Source: CAVSJJ01 sp963771015 (GTDB lineage Bacteria; Actinomycetota; Actinomycetes; Actinomycetales; Dermatophilaceae). From it: a stretch of 64,000 bases of DNA. Of the stretch, positions 25,945 to 34,202 are shown piece after piece. How positions within the stretch are numbered: the stretch's first letter is position 1; every line of letters starts with the position of its first letter. The notes under the pieces are model-generated. The model did no database searches and had not been told where the DNA came from. It saw only the letters and a list, made by a program, of their open reading frames with translations. The stretch spans positions 124,001 through 188,000 of the forward strand of contig CAVYRN010000007.1 of the NCBI GenBank assembly GCA_963771015.1, written 5' to 3'. A program made the translations under genes and the position numbers.

Positions 25945-26034
25945 CGGAGGGCGTGGGATTCGAACCCACGAAGCCGGGGCTACCGACTTAGCGGTTTTCA
26001 AGACCGCCGCACTAGGCCACTATGCGAGCCCTCC
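25945..26034 (-). tRNA. tRNA-Ser(TGA)
   Basis: 90 bases on the minus strand with a long variable arm. Acceptor arms GGAGGGC/GCCCTCC are perfect, the T-arm has GGGTTCGAATCCC, and the stem GCGGT/ACCGC presents TGA, reading TCA, TCG and TCT. CCA is not encoded. Confidence 0.95.
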
Positions 26035-26314
26035 TCGCCGCGGACGACTCCCCGGGTACTGGTCCCGCGCGGGCGTCGCGACGACGGCCCAAGTCTGACA
26101 CGGTGGCCACGATGCTCGGCGTGGGCGGCATACCGTCGTGAGCCGCCGGCGGTGCCCCCCGAGCACCCCCCGCAGGCAACGATGTCCTTGCTGTCGTCAT
26201 GGATCTCCGACGGCACCCCTGCGCCGCCGGGCCGCCGGCTGCCGCGCGACCGCTCCCGTTCCGTCCCTCGGCGGGCCGGGATAGGGTCAGTGGGACCTCG
26301 GAAAGGAGCAGCCC

Positions 26315-26668
26315 ATGCGCAAGCTGACCTTCCTCGCCGGCGCGGTGACGGGCTACGTCCTCGGCGCCCGAGCCGGCGAGAGGCGCTACGAGCAGATCAA
26401 GAAGGTCTCCGGCAAGGTGTGGAACAGCGGGCCGGTACAGAAGCAGGTCGGTCACGCCAAGGAGGCCGCCCGGACGAAAGCGGCCCCGGCGCTCGCCGAC
26501 GCGGTTGCGGGCGCGGCCAAGAGCACCGCCCAGCGGTTGCGCTCTGCCAAGACGGTGGCCGGGGAGACCGTGGCCCCCCTGGCGAGCTCCCCCACCACCA
26601 CCACGGATCCCTGGACCGACGCGGCACGCCCCTGGAACAGTGCCGCCTCGACCGACAACCCCGGCTGA
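26315..26668 (+). CDS. Small YtxH-like membrane-associated protein
   Basis: 117 residues, with AAAGGAG eight bases before the ATG. Residues 5-19 (TFLAGAVTGYVLGARAG) form a short glycine-zipper-like helix as in YtxH proteins, followed by a basic Ala/Lys-rich helical segment and a Thr/Pro-rich end. Conserved in actinobacteria without assigned function. A strong terminator follows. Confidence 0.7.
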   Translation: MRKLTFLAGAVTGYVLGARAGERRYEQIKKVSGKVWNSGPVQKQVGHAKEAARTKAAPALADAVAGAAKSTAQRLRSAKTVAGETVAPLASSPTTTTDPWTDAARPWNSAASTDNPG

Positions 26669-26730
26669 CCACCGAGGCCTTCCTGCCGACGGCCCCCCTC
26701 CCGACCGCCAGCCCACCTTCGTACTGACGC

Positions 26731-26766
26731 GCCCTCCCGGCCTCCCCCTGTCGAGGCCGGGAGGGC
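26731..26766 (+). terminator. Strong terminator after the YtxH-like gene
   Basis: GCCCTCCCGGCCTC and GAGGCCGGGAGGGC form a perfect 14-pair stem around an eight-base loop. It separates this gene from the protease/sigma/CHAT cluster. Confidence 0.85.
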
Positions 26767-26799
26767 ACGTCTGCGATGAAGGAGCGCGCGCGCCGGGTC

Positions 26800-26837
26800 C
26801 TGATACACGCGGACCCCGAAAAGATCCGATGTATCAG
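26800..26837 (+). promoter_or_regulatory. Spaced inverted repeat upstream of the subtilase-sigma-CHAT cluster
   Basis: CTGATACA and TGTATCAG are perfect 8-base inverted arms separated by 22 bases, about 100 bases before the first start codon. The arms are AT-rich against a very GC-rich background. They could be an operator for a dimeric regulator or overlap the promoter; the cluster's own sigma factor may read a site here. This assignment is inferred from position and symmetry. Confidence 0.5.
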
Positions 26838-26935
26838 AAGGTCCCCTCGCCGCTCCTCCCCACTGACGACGATCCTCACTACGCTGAACCCCACTGCACC
26901 TCTCCGCCGAGCCCGGCTGGACCAAGGAGACGCAC

Positions 26936-28642
26936 ATGTCGAGCAGTACCCCCTCAGATCTCCCGGCCGCGGGGAACGGTGGAGCACGCCAGCAGGGCAG
27001 CGCTCCCGCCCTCGTGCCTCAGCTCGTCGTCCCCCAGAGCGTGCTCGACCGCTACGACGCACGCGTCCTCGACCCCGCGACCGCCGTCCGGGCGCCCGGC
27101 ACCGGCAAGCCGGCGCCCACCGTCTACGTCGGCGACACCCTCATCGTCCAGGGGCTGCCCGGCCGCTCGGCCGACCGGACCATCGAGGCGCTCCAGAAGG
27201 TCGGCGCGACCCTCTCCCGGCCGATCGCGCTGTCGCCCTCGGCGCGGGACCAGCGCATCGCCGAGTCCCTCGGTGACTCCTCCGCTGCGGAGACCCTCGA
27301 CCAGGTATGGGGAACCCGGGTCCGTCTCGTCGCCGCCGGTGCCGCGCCGGCCGCCCCACCCGACGCGTGGGAGCTGCTCCAGGCCGTCCGGTCGATGCCC
27401 GAGCTCGCCGGTCTCCCGGTCCACCTCGAGCACATCGTCACGGCGTGTGACGGCTACGTCGGCGGCGTCGGCTACGTCGGCGGCGTCGGCTACGTCGGCG
27501 GCGTCGGCTACGTCGGCGGCGTCGGCTACGTCGGCGGCGTCGGCTACGTCGGCGGCGTCGGATACGGACTCTCCGAGTACGGCGCACCGGGGATCGGCGG
27601 GCGCACGCCGGTCACCTGGTCGGCACCCGACCCCCGCGAAGGCGCCGCGAAGCTCGACCGCCCACCCGTCGTGGCACTCCTCGACACCGGCGTCGGCCGG
27701 CACCCATGGTTCGCCCACGAGGACGGCACCCTCAAGGACGGCATCGAGGAGGCCGTGCACTGCGACGGCCAGCTCATCGGCGTGCTCCCCGGTCCCGCCA
27801 CCGACCCCGAGTACCGCGGCGTCGTCACCGACCCGCTCAACGGGCAGATCGACCGGGAGTCGGGCCACGGCACCTTCATCGCCGGGATCGTCCGGCAGCG
27901 GTGCCCGCAGGCACACATTCTCGCCATCCCCGTCATGGCGGCCGACGGGTCGGTCGCCGAGCACGAGCTCCTGACCGCCCTGGGACTGCTCCTCAAGCGC
28001 CACCTCGAGGCGACCCCGGACCGGCCCGCGGAGATGGTCGACGTCCTCAGCCTGTCGCTCGGCTACTACCACGAGTCTCCCGACGACACCGCCCTCGATG
28101 CCCCGCTGCGGCGGATGCTCGAGCAGTATGCCGCGGCCGGCGTCGCCGTCGTCGCGGCCGCGGGGAACGACGCGACGCTCGCCCCGTTCTTCCCGGCCCG
28201 GCTCGCCGACGTCGTATCGACCGGCGTGCCCATGACGGCCGTCGGGGCACTCAACCCCGACGGCGCCACGGTCGCCCTGTTCTCCAACGCGGGCTCCTGG
28301 GTCACCGCTCACGCCGTCGGTGCGGCCGTCGTCAGCACCGTGCCAACGACCCTGTCCGGCTCGAGCGGACGGATCATCGAGGCCAGGCACGCCGGCCGGC
28401 TGCCGCGCACCACCGTCGACCCGGACGACTACCGGTCCGGCTTCGCCGTGTGGAGCGGCACCTCGTTCGCCGCGCCGCTCATCGCCGGCGACATCGCTGC
28501 CGCGATCGCCGTCGCCCGCGGCAGCGGCGACGGCACCGACGCGGACCGCGACAGCCAGGTCAAGGCCGTCGGCGACGCCGTCCACACCGCCCTGGAGGAG
28601 TCCCGGCGGCGCATCGAGCACGCGCAGACGAGGGCCCGATGA
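26936..28642 (+). CDS. Cytoplasmic subtilisin-like serine protease (S8) with YVGGVG repeat
   Basis: 568 residues, with AAGGAGA five bases before the ATG and no signal peptide. Residues ~1-170 are a cluster-specific N-terminal domain (TVYVGDTLIVQGLPG). Residues 174-209 are six identical YVGGVG hexapeptides. The S8 domain follows with D250 (LLDTGVG), H311 (GHGTFIAG), oxyanion N411 (AAGNDA) and S510 (SGTSFAAP), so the triad is complete. The gene overlaps the sigma factor start by ATGA, pointing to one operon. Activity inside the cell, perhaps on the operon's own sigma or partner protein, is an inference. Confidence 0.88.
   Translation: MSSSTPSDLPAAGNGGARQQGSAPALVPQLVVPQSVLDRYDARVLDPATAVRAPGTGKPAPTVYVGDTLIVQGLPGRSADRTIEALQKVGATLSRPIALSPSARDQRIAESLGDSSAAETLDQVWGTRVRLVAAGAAPAAPPDAWELLQAVRSMPELAGLPVHLEHIVTACDGYVGGVGYVGGVGYVGGVGYVGGVGYVGGVGYVGGVGYGLSEYGAPGIGGRTPVTWSAPDPREGAAKLDRPPVVALLDTGVGRHPWFAHEDGTLKDGIEEAVHCDGQLIGVLPGPATDPEYRGVVTDPLNGQIDRESGHGTFIAGIVRQRCPQAHILAIPVMAADGSVAEHELLTALGLLLKRHLEATPDRPAEMVDVLSLSLGYYHESPDDTALDAPLRRMLEQYAAAGVAVVAAAGNDATLAPFFPARLADVVSTGVPMTAVGALNPDGATVALFSNAGSWVTAHAVGAAVVSTVPTTLSGSSGRIIEARHAGRLPRTTVDPDDYRSGFAVWSGTSFAAPLIAGDIAAAIAVARGSGDGTDADRDSQVKAVGDAVHTALEESRRRIEHAQTRAR
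27455..27562 (+). repeat. Six perfect 18-bp tandem repeats inside the subtilase gene
   Basis: TACGTCGGCGGCGTCGGC is repeated six times in frame; only the final base of the last copy differs. Each unit encodes YVGGVG. Lack of silent drift indicates recent expansion by slippage or active homogenisation. Confidence 0.95.
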
Positions 28643-29223
28643 TGCACACCGACGCCGGACGGGACAGCCTCGCCGCCCGCGCGGGCCGGGCGTTCGCGGC
28701 CTACCGCGACGGCGAGTCCCGCCGGATGGACGAGCTCGTCGACCTGCTCACCCCGATCCTCTGGCACACCGCTCGCGCCCAGGGCCTGGACCCGGCGACG
28801 GCCCAGGACGTCGTCCAGACCGCCTGGCTGCGCCTCGTCGAGGGGTCGGCACGGATCAGCGACCCGCAGGCCGTCATGGGGTGGCTCCTCGTCACCGTCC
28901 GCCGGGAGAGCTGGCGGGTGGCCAAGCAGGCCGGACGGACCTCCGACCAGGTCGACGAAGACCTCGTCGACGACGCCCCCGGCCCTGCGGCCGAGGCGGT
29001 GCTCAGCGAGCGGCAACGCGTCCTGTGGGGCCACTTCGGTGCGCTCACCCCGAAGTGCCAGTCGCTGTTGCGGGTCATCGCGTTCGCCGACAAGCCCGAC
29101 TACGCCGCGGTGAGCGAGGCGCTGAACATGCCAGTAGGCAGCATCGGCCCGACCCGGGGCCGCTGTCTGGCGAAGCTGAGAGAGGCACTCTTGTCAGATA
29201 CGACGTGGGGAGGTGTGGCATGA
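28639..29223 (+). CDS. ECF-like RNA polymerase sigma factor
   Basis: 194 residues. The sigma-2 region includes AQDVVQTAWLRLVE, and the sigma-4 helix-turn-helix is seen in DYAAVSEALNMPVGSIGPTRGRCLAKLREAL. Between them is an acidic linker (DQVDEDLVDD). Its ATG overlaps the protease stop and its own stop overlaps the next start (ATGA both times), so the three proteins are co-translated. No zinc anti-sigma motif is encoded nearby; the following soluble protein is the likeliest regulator. Confidence 0.9.
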   Translation: MMHTDAGRDSLAARAGRAFAAYRDGESRRMDELVDLLTPILWHTARAQGLDPATAQDVVQTAWLRLVEGSARISDPQAVMGWLLVTVRRESWRVAKQAGRTSDQVDEDLVDDAPGPAAEAVLSERQRVLWGHFGALTPKCQSLLRVIAFADKPDYAAVSEALNMPVGSIGPTRGRCLAKLREALLSDTTWGGVA

Positions 29224-29711
29224 GCCGAGACATCGACCCGACGCTCGAGCCGCTGGACCAGTTCGACGAGCTCGTCCTTGCCGGCGTGCGTGAGGTGCAG
29301 GCCCGGCTCGACCCGGTCCCCGCAGAGCTCGCCGACGACATCAAGTTCGCCCTGAGCGTGCAGGCGCTGCACGCCGAGGTGGCCGAGCTGCAACGGCTCG
29401 GCGCCGAAGGGGCGCTCGTCCGCAGCGTCGACTACACCCGCGCCGAGACGCTGACGTTCACCAGCGACCAGCTGAGTGTCATGGTGACGATCACCGAGCT
29501 CGACGGTGAGCGGGTCCGGCTCGACGGGTGGGTCTCCGGCGCCGCCGGCATCGACATCGAGCTGCGGCAGCGGTCGCGGTCGTCCACGACGACCGCCGAC
29601 GACGACGGCCGGTTCGCCTTCGCGTCGGTGCCGCACGGGATGGTGCAGTTCGTCTTCCACCCCGGCGACGACACCCGACGACCGGTCATCACTCCGCACG
29701 TCGAGATCTGA
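29220..29711 (+). CDS. 163-residue soluble protein, candidate sigma partner or protease substrate
   Basis: No family is recognised with certainty. Residues ~1-70 are predicted helical and acidic (LDQFDELVLAGVREVQARL, ELADDIKFALSVQALHAEV). Residues ~75-160 are strand-rich and resemble a carboxypeptidase-regulatory-like beta-sandwich (VRLDGWVSGAAGIDIEL, DDDGRFAFASVPHG). There is no transmembrane segment or zinc HXXXCXXC motif. Sandwiched between a sigma factor and a CHAT protease gene with overlapping codons, it is well placed to hold the sigma factor until cut; that role is inferred. Confidence 0.75.
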   Translation: MSRDIDPTLEPLDQFDELVLAGVREVQARLDPVPAELADDIKFALSVQALHAEVAELQRLGAEGALVRSVDYTRAETLTFTSDQLSVMVTITELDGERVRLDGWVSGAAGIDIELRQRSRSSTTTADDDGRFAFASVPHGMVQFVFHPGDDTRRPVITPHVEI

Positions 29712-29768
29712 GGGCGGCCCATCGCGCGGCTGACCACGACGGAGGTCACCGAGCTGGTCGAGCAGGCA

Positions 29769-32273
29769 GTGCTCGCCAACTCGGCCGGTCGTCCTGCCCA
29801 GGCCGAGCGGCTGCTCCGACGGGCGCTGCGTGCCCTCGACTCCCTCGACGGCGACGACACCGACGACGAGGTCCGGTTCCTGCGCGGGCGAGCCCATGTC
29901 ACCCTTGCCCTCGCGCTGTTCAACAGGGGCCGGGTCAGCGAGTCGCTGGCCCTGCTCGGCGAGATCGAGGCCGGCGACCACGGCACCCGGAGCCGGTCGG
30001 TGCGCGCCCTCGGCCGCATCCAGCACTCCGGCATCCTCACCCGGGTGGGCCAGTGGCCCGAGGCCCTGGAGGTCCTCTCGAGCGTCGACGCCGTCCGCGA
30101 CGAGGTGAGCCCGAGGGCGGCGTGCGTCGTCGAGCTCAACCTCGGGATCACCCACCAGTACCTCCACCACCTCGCCGACAGCGAGCGACACCTCGTCGAG
30201 GCCGAGCGGCTCGCCGAGGCCGGCGGCTTCGGCGACCTCCGGTTCATGGCCCAACACAACCTCGGCCGCCTCGCGTTCGTCCGTGGCTCGCTCGCCGAGG
30301 CCCTGGACCGGATGGCGACGGCCAACGCGATGCGGGTCGACGTGAACCGGTCGACAGCCCGGTGTGAGTACGCCCGTGTCCTCATCGAGGCCGGGCTCCT
30401 CGACGAGGCCGAGTCGCTCCTCCACGAGGCCCACGCCGAGGCGAGCGCCTCCCATCTGGTCCAGGAGGACGGCGAGGTCTCCCTCGAGCTGACCCGACTC
30501 AAGCTCCTGACCGGTGACTACCAGGGCGCTCGGCTCGAGGGAGCCCTCACCAGGCGGGCCTTCGCCCGGCGGGACGCCGTCGCCTGGCGGGTCCAGGCCG
30601 AGCTCCTCGAGCTGGAGGCCTCGCTCGCCGAGGGACGAGGCAGCCGCGGCGTCGCTCGGCGAGCCCTCGCCCTGGCGGACGGGCCGGCTGCCGAGGCCGG
30701 AGTGGGCCCCCAGGCGAGGATGCTGGCCGCCGAGGCCCTGGCCCGCTCCGGGCACCTGGCGCCGGCCCGCGAGCGGCTCGCCGCTCTCGGCAGGACACGG
30801 AACCTGTCGTTCACGAACCGGCTGCATCTCGCCCTCACCAGGGCCACCGTCGCCCGGGCCGGCGGGGAGGTGAGCGAGGCCCGCCGCATCCTGCGCCGCG
30901 CGGCGAGCTGCCTCGCCGACGAGCAGGCGCGCTACGCCGGCGTCGACAACCGCACGGCCCTCGCCCTGCACGGACGGCGGCTCACGGCGATGGACCTCGA
31001 CCTGGCACTGGACTCGGGCACGCCGCGGGCGGTCTTCGCCGCCACCGAGCGGTGGCGGGGCATGTCCAACCGGCTCGACCCGGTGAGCCCGAGCGGCGAC
31101 GCGACCCTCGACGATCTCCTCGCCCGGCTGCGCCGAGCCCGGCTCGAGCTCCGCGACGCCGACGGGTCCCGACGCCAGGCCCTCCAGCGGCTGGTCGCCC
31201 GGTTCGAGCGAGCGGTCGCCCACCGCGACTGGGAGACCTCGGCCAACGGCCGGCCGGACCGCGCTCCGGGGCCGCGCTCGGCCCGCCGACCGGTGACCTA
31301 CCCCGAGGTCCGCGCCGTGCTCGCCGAGCGGGGGGCCGGCCTCGTCGCGCTGTTCGTCCACGGCGAACGCCTGCGAGCGGTCACCATCGAGGCCGACCGG
31401 GCCACCGTCGCGGACCTCGCCGACCAGGCCGAGGTCGTCGAGCTCGTCCGTCGGGCCACCGCGGACCTGACGACGATCGGCCGGGTGGGCGTGCCCGCGT
31501 TGCGCGAGGCGGTCGACCGGTCCCTCACCACGACGATGGCGCGCCTCGACGCGATCCTCGCCCCGGCATACCCGCACGGGGCCGAACGGGTCGTCGTCCT
31601 GCCCTCCCGGCTGCTCGCCTCACTCCCCTGGCGGCTGCTCCCCGGGCTCGGGGGACGGCCGATGGTCGTGTCCCCCTCGGCGACGTTCTGGTCCGGCGGC
31701 CAAGGGTATGCCGCCGGCTCACGCCCCCGGCCGAGCGGGGTCCTGGCCCTCGCCGGTCCCGACCTGGCCAGGGCGAGCCACGAGGCGACGGCCGTGGCGG
31801 CGGCCTGGGATGGCGCGGTCGCCACGGACGGCGCGGCGGACGGCGCCGCCCTCACGGCGGCCCTGCGCGACCGGCTCGTCGTCCACGTCGCCGCTCACGG
31901 CACCCACCACGACCAGAGCCCCCTCTTCTCCCACATCCATCTCGCCGACGGGCCGGTCTTCGCCCACGAGTTCCAGCGGGTGGGCGTGGGCGCCGAGCAC
32001 GTCGTCCTCTCGGCATGCGATGTCGGCCGGGCGCACGTCCGGCACGGCGAGGAGGCGCTCGGCCTCACCTCGAGCCTGCTGGCGAGCGGCGTGCACAACG
32101 TCGTCGCCTCGGTCGCCCCGGTCCGTGACGACCAGGCCGAGGCGGTCATGACGGCGTACCACGCCGAGCTGGCGCGGGGCACGGACGCGGCGCTCGCCCT
32201 CGAACGCGCCGCGGTCGGCATACCCGACGGCCGGCTGTTCTGCGCCTACGGCACCGACTGGTCGCTCAGATGA
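29769..32273 (+). CDS. TPR-CHAT caspase-like protease
   Basis: 834 residues from the GTG at 29769. About 450 residues of helical TPR-type repeats come first, for example SGRPAQAERLLRRALRAL and GLLDEAESLLHEAHAEA. The C-terminal CHAT domain has catalytic H710 in HVAAHGTHH and C750 in LSACDVG, with ASGVHNVVASVAPV and the family end FCAYGTDWS. Reading frame and TPR pattern continue upstream to an ATC at 29721 preceded by GAGGGCGG, so the true start may be non-canonical. CHAT proteases cut specific partners on a trigger. The last eight bases overlap convergent cysE. Confidence 0.88.
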   Translation: MLANSAGRPAQAERLLRRALRALDSLDGDDTDDEVRFLRGRAHVTLALALFNRGRVSESLALLGEIEAGDHGTRSRSVRALGRIQHSGILTRVGQWPEALEVLSSVDAVRDEVSPRAACVVELNLGITHQYLHHLADSERHLVEAERLAEAGGFGDLRFMAQHNLGRLAFVRGSLAEALDRMATANAMRVDVNRSTARCEYARVLIEAGLLDEAESLLHEAHAEASASHLVQEDGEVSLELTRLKLLTGDYQGARLEGALTRRAFARRDAVAWRVQAELLELEASLAEGRGSRGVARRALALADGPAAEAGVGPQARMLAAEALARSGHLAPARERLAALGRTRNLSFTNRLHLALTRATVARAGGEVSEARRILRRAASCLADEQARYAGVDNRTALALHGRRLTAMDLDLALDSGTPRAVFAATERWRGMSNRLDPVSPSGDATLDDLLARLRRARLELRDADGSRRQALQRLVARFERAVAHRDWETSANGRPDRAPGPRSARRPVTYPEVRAVLAERGAGLVALFVHGERLRAVTIEADRATVADLADQAEVVELVRRATADLTTIGRVGVPALREAVDRSLTTTMARLDAILAPAYPHGAERVVVLPSRLLASLPWRLLPGLGGRPMVVSPSATFWSGGQGYAAGSRPRPSGVLALAGPDLARASHEATAVAAAWDGAVATDGAADGAALTAALRDRLVVHVAAHGTHHDQSPLFSHIHLADGPVFAHEFQRVGVGAEHVVLSACDVGRAHVRHGEEALGLTSSLLASGVHNVVASVAPVRDDQAEAVMTAYHAELARGTDAALALERAAVGIPDGRLFCAYGTDWSLR

Positions 32274-32910
32274 ACAGCGCGGGCTCGCGGAACAGTGCCT
32301 CGTAGGGGTCCTCGCCCGCCCGGGGGAAGCGCACCCGCGCCGGGATGCCCGTCGCGACCGCGCCCGCGGGGACGTCCTTGACGACGACGGAGTTCGCACC
32401 GATCTGCGCGTCGTCACCGACCAGCACCGGGCCGAGCACCCGGGCGCCGGTGCCGATGGTGACCCGGTCGCCGACGGTCGGGTGGCGCTTCACCTTCTCG
32501 AGGGAGCGGCCGCCCAGGGTCACCCCGTGATAGAGCATGACGTCGTCGCCGACCTCCGCGGTCTCGCCGATGACGACGCCCATCCCGTGATCGATGAAGA
32601 AGCGGCGGCCGATCTGGGCTCCGGGGTGGATCTCGACGCCGGTGACGGACCGGGTCACCGTCGAGAGGATCCGGGCCGCCGGCTTCAACCCGGGGCGCCG
32701 CCACAGCCGGTGCGCCAGACGGTAGGACCAGATGGCGTGCAGGCCCGGGGAGTTGAAGAACACGTCGGCGCGGGTGGCCGCGGCGGGGTCGCGCGCGATG
32801 GCCGCGTCGATGTCCTCGTGCACGGCCCGTCGGAACGACCGCAGGCCCGCCACGAGCGCGGGACGCCCGGCGCGGGGGGGCGGTGAGGTGAGCGTCGTCC
32901 AGGTGGCCAT
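32266..32910 (-). CDS. cysE: Serine O-acetyltransferase
   Basis: 214 residues. It makes O-acetylserine from serine and acetyl-CoA for cysteine synthesis. The N-terminal helical part (VHEDIDAAIARDPAA) and left-handed beta-helix hexapeptide repeats (IHPGAQIGRRFFIDHGMGVVIGETAEVGDDVMLYHGVTLGG) are classical for CysE/EpsC. It follows cysK by four bases, so both enzymes of the pathway share one transcript. The C-terminus is short (PALFI). Confidence 0.95.
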   Translation of the reverse strand: MATWTTLTSPPPRAGRPALVAGLRSFRRAVHEDIDAAIARDPAAATRADVFFNSPGLHAIWSYRLAHRLWRRPGLKPAARILSTVTRSVTGVEIHPGAQIGRRFFIDHGMGVVIGETAEVGDDVMLYHGVTLGGRSLEKVKRHPTVGDRVTIGTGARVLGPVLVGDDAQIGANSVVVKDVPAGAVATGIPARVRFPRAGEDPYEALFREPALFI

Positions 32911-32914
32911 GACC

Positions 32915-33853
32915 TCAGTCCACGATCCCGTCGAACAGCACGGTGGAGAGGTAGCGCTCGCCGAAGCTCGGGATGATGACGACGATCGTCTTGCCGGCGC
33001 TCTCCGGGCGCGCCGCCACCTGGGCGGCGGCGGCGAGAGCGGCACCGGAGGACAGCCCGACGAGCAGGCCCTCCTCCCTCGCGGCCCGACGGGCCCAGTC
33101 GACGGCGGCGCCGGCGTCGATGTCGAGAACCTCGTCATAGACGGTCGTGTCGAGGACCTCCGGGACGAAGTTCGCCCCGATGCCCTGGATCTTGTGCGGG
33201 CCGGGCTGGCCGCCGTTGAGGATGGGCGACTCCGCGGGCTCGACGGCGATGATCCGGACGCCGGGCTTGCGCTGCTTCAGCACCTGACCCACGCCGGTGA
33301 TCGTGCCACCGGTGCCGATGCCGGCGATGAGGATGTCGACCCCGCCGTCGGTGTCCTTCCAGATCTCCTCGGCGGTCGTCCGGCGGTGGACCTCCGGGTT
33401 GGCCTCGTTGGCGAACTGGCGGGCCAGGACGGCGTTGCCGCGCTCCGTGACGATCCGCTCGGCCTCGTCGACCGCGCCCTGCATGCCGCCACCGGCCGGG
33501 GTGAGGACGAGCTCGGCGCCGTAGGCCTTGAGCAGGGCCCGGCGCTCCTTGCTCATCGACTCGGGCATGGCGAGGACGACGTGGTAGCCGCGGGCGGCGC
33601 CAACCATGGCGAGCGCGATGCCCGTGTTGCCCGAGGTCGCCTCGACGATGGTCCCGCCCGGCCTGAGCGCGCCGGCCTGTTCGGCGGCGTCGACGATGGC
33701 GACACCGATCCGGTCCTTGACCGAGCTCGCCGGGTTGTAGAACTCGAGCTTCGCCGCGACCGTCGTCCCGCTGTCACCGGTGTCGATGATCCGGTTGATA
33801 CGGACGAGGGGGGTGTGCCCGACCGCCTCGGTGACGTCGTTGAGGATCGGCAT
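32915..33853 (-). CDS. cysK: Cysteine synthase (O-acetylserine sulfhydrylase)
   Basis: 312 residues, with AGGAG seven bases before the ATG. The PLP lysine K46 is in NPASSVKDRIG; the substrate loop EATSGNTGIALA, the phosphate-binding GTGGTITG and the C-terminal SSGAALAAA are intact. It adds sulfide to O-acetylserine. It is the first gene of a cysK-cysE operon. Confidence 0.96.
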   Translation of the reverse strand: MPILNDVTEAVGHTPLVRINRIIDTGDSGTTVAAKLEFYNPASSVKDRIGVAIVDAAEQAGALRPGGTIVEATSGNTGIALAMVGAARGYHVVLAMPESMSKERRALLKAYGAELVLTPAGGGMQGAVDEAERIVTERGNAVLARQFANEANPEVHRRTTAEEIWKDTDGGVDILIAGIGTGGTITGVGQVLKQRKPGVRIIAVEPAESPILNGGQPGPHKIQGIGANFVPEVLDTTVYDEVLDIDAGAAVDWARRAAREEGLLVGLSSGAALAAAAQVAARPESAGKTIVVIIPSFGERYLSTVLFDGIVD

Positions 33854-33942
33854 GCGCGTACTCCTGGTAGTCCTGGTCGGTATGCCGCCTGCTCGCGACG
33901 TGCGGGCGGTCGGCGGGGTTGTTCTCACGTGAACCTTCGGCT

Positions 33943-33970
33943 CGTTATGCCTATTCCAACAGATCGTTAT
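33943..33970 (-). promoter_or_regulatory. AT-rich direct repeat, candidate cysK promoter/operator
   Basis: CGTTAT occurs at 33943-33948 and 33965-33970, exactly 22 bp (about two helical turns) apart, in the only AT-rich patch of the 349-base gap between cysK and the Fe-S oxidoreductase gene. On the cysK strand the repeat reads ATAACG. A TCACGTGA palindrome framed by GTTC and GAAC lies at 33920-33934. The remainder of the gap is GC-rich with no gene. Control by sulfur supply is plausible for cysK but not shown. Confidence 0.45.
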
Positions 33971-34202
33971 TTCTGGAGGCAAACCACCCCCCGCTGGGAG
34001 CCCGCCGGGGGCGGGCGCGGGCCGCCCCTGGGGGCCGTCGGCGACCCCTGCCGCCGGCCTCTTCCCGGCCCCGGCCGCGGGGTGACCGGTGAGTAGGATT
34101 CCCGTCACACCTGCTGCCGGCTGCCCCGCCGGTGGTCGGCCCGTAGTCTCGGGCCGAGACACGATCAGCGACCCGGCGACCCGCCGGCCACGGGAGTGAG
34201 CA

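Noticed and set aside
27455..27562. Regular short repeats considered as a CRISPR array
   Set aside because: The repeats are contiguous 18-bp units with no spacers and lie in frame in the subtilase gene.
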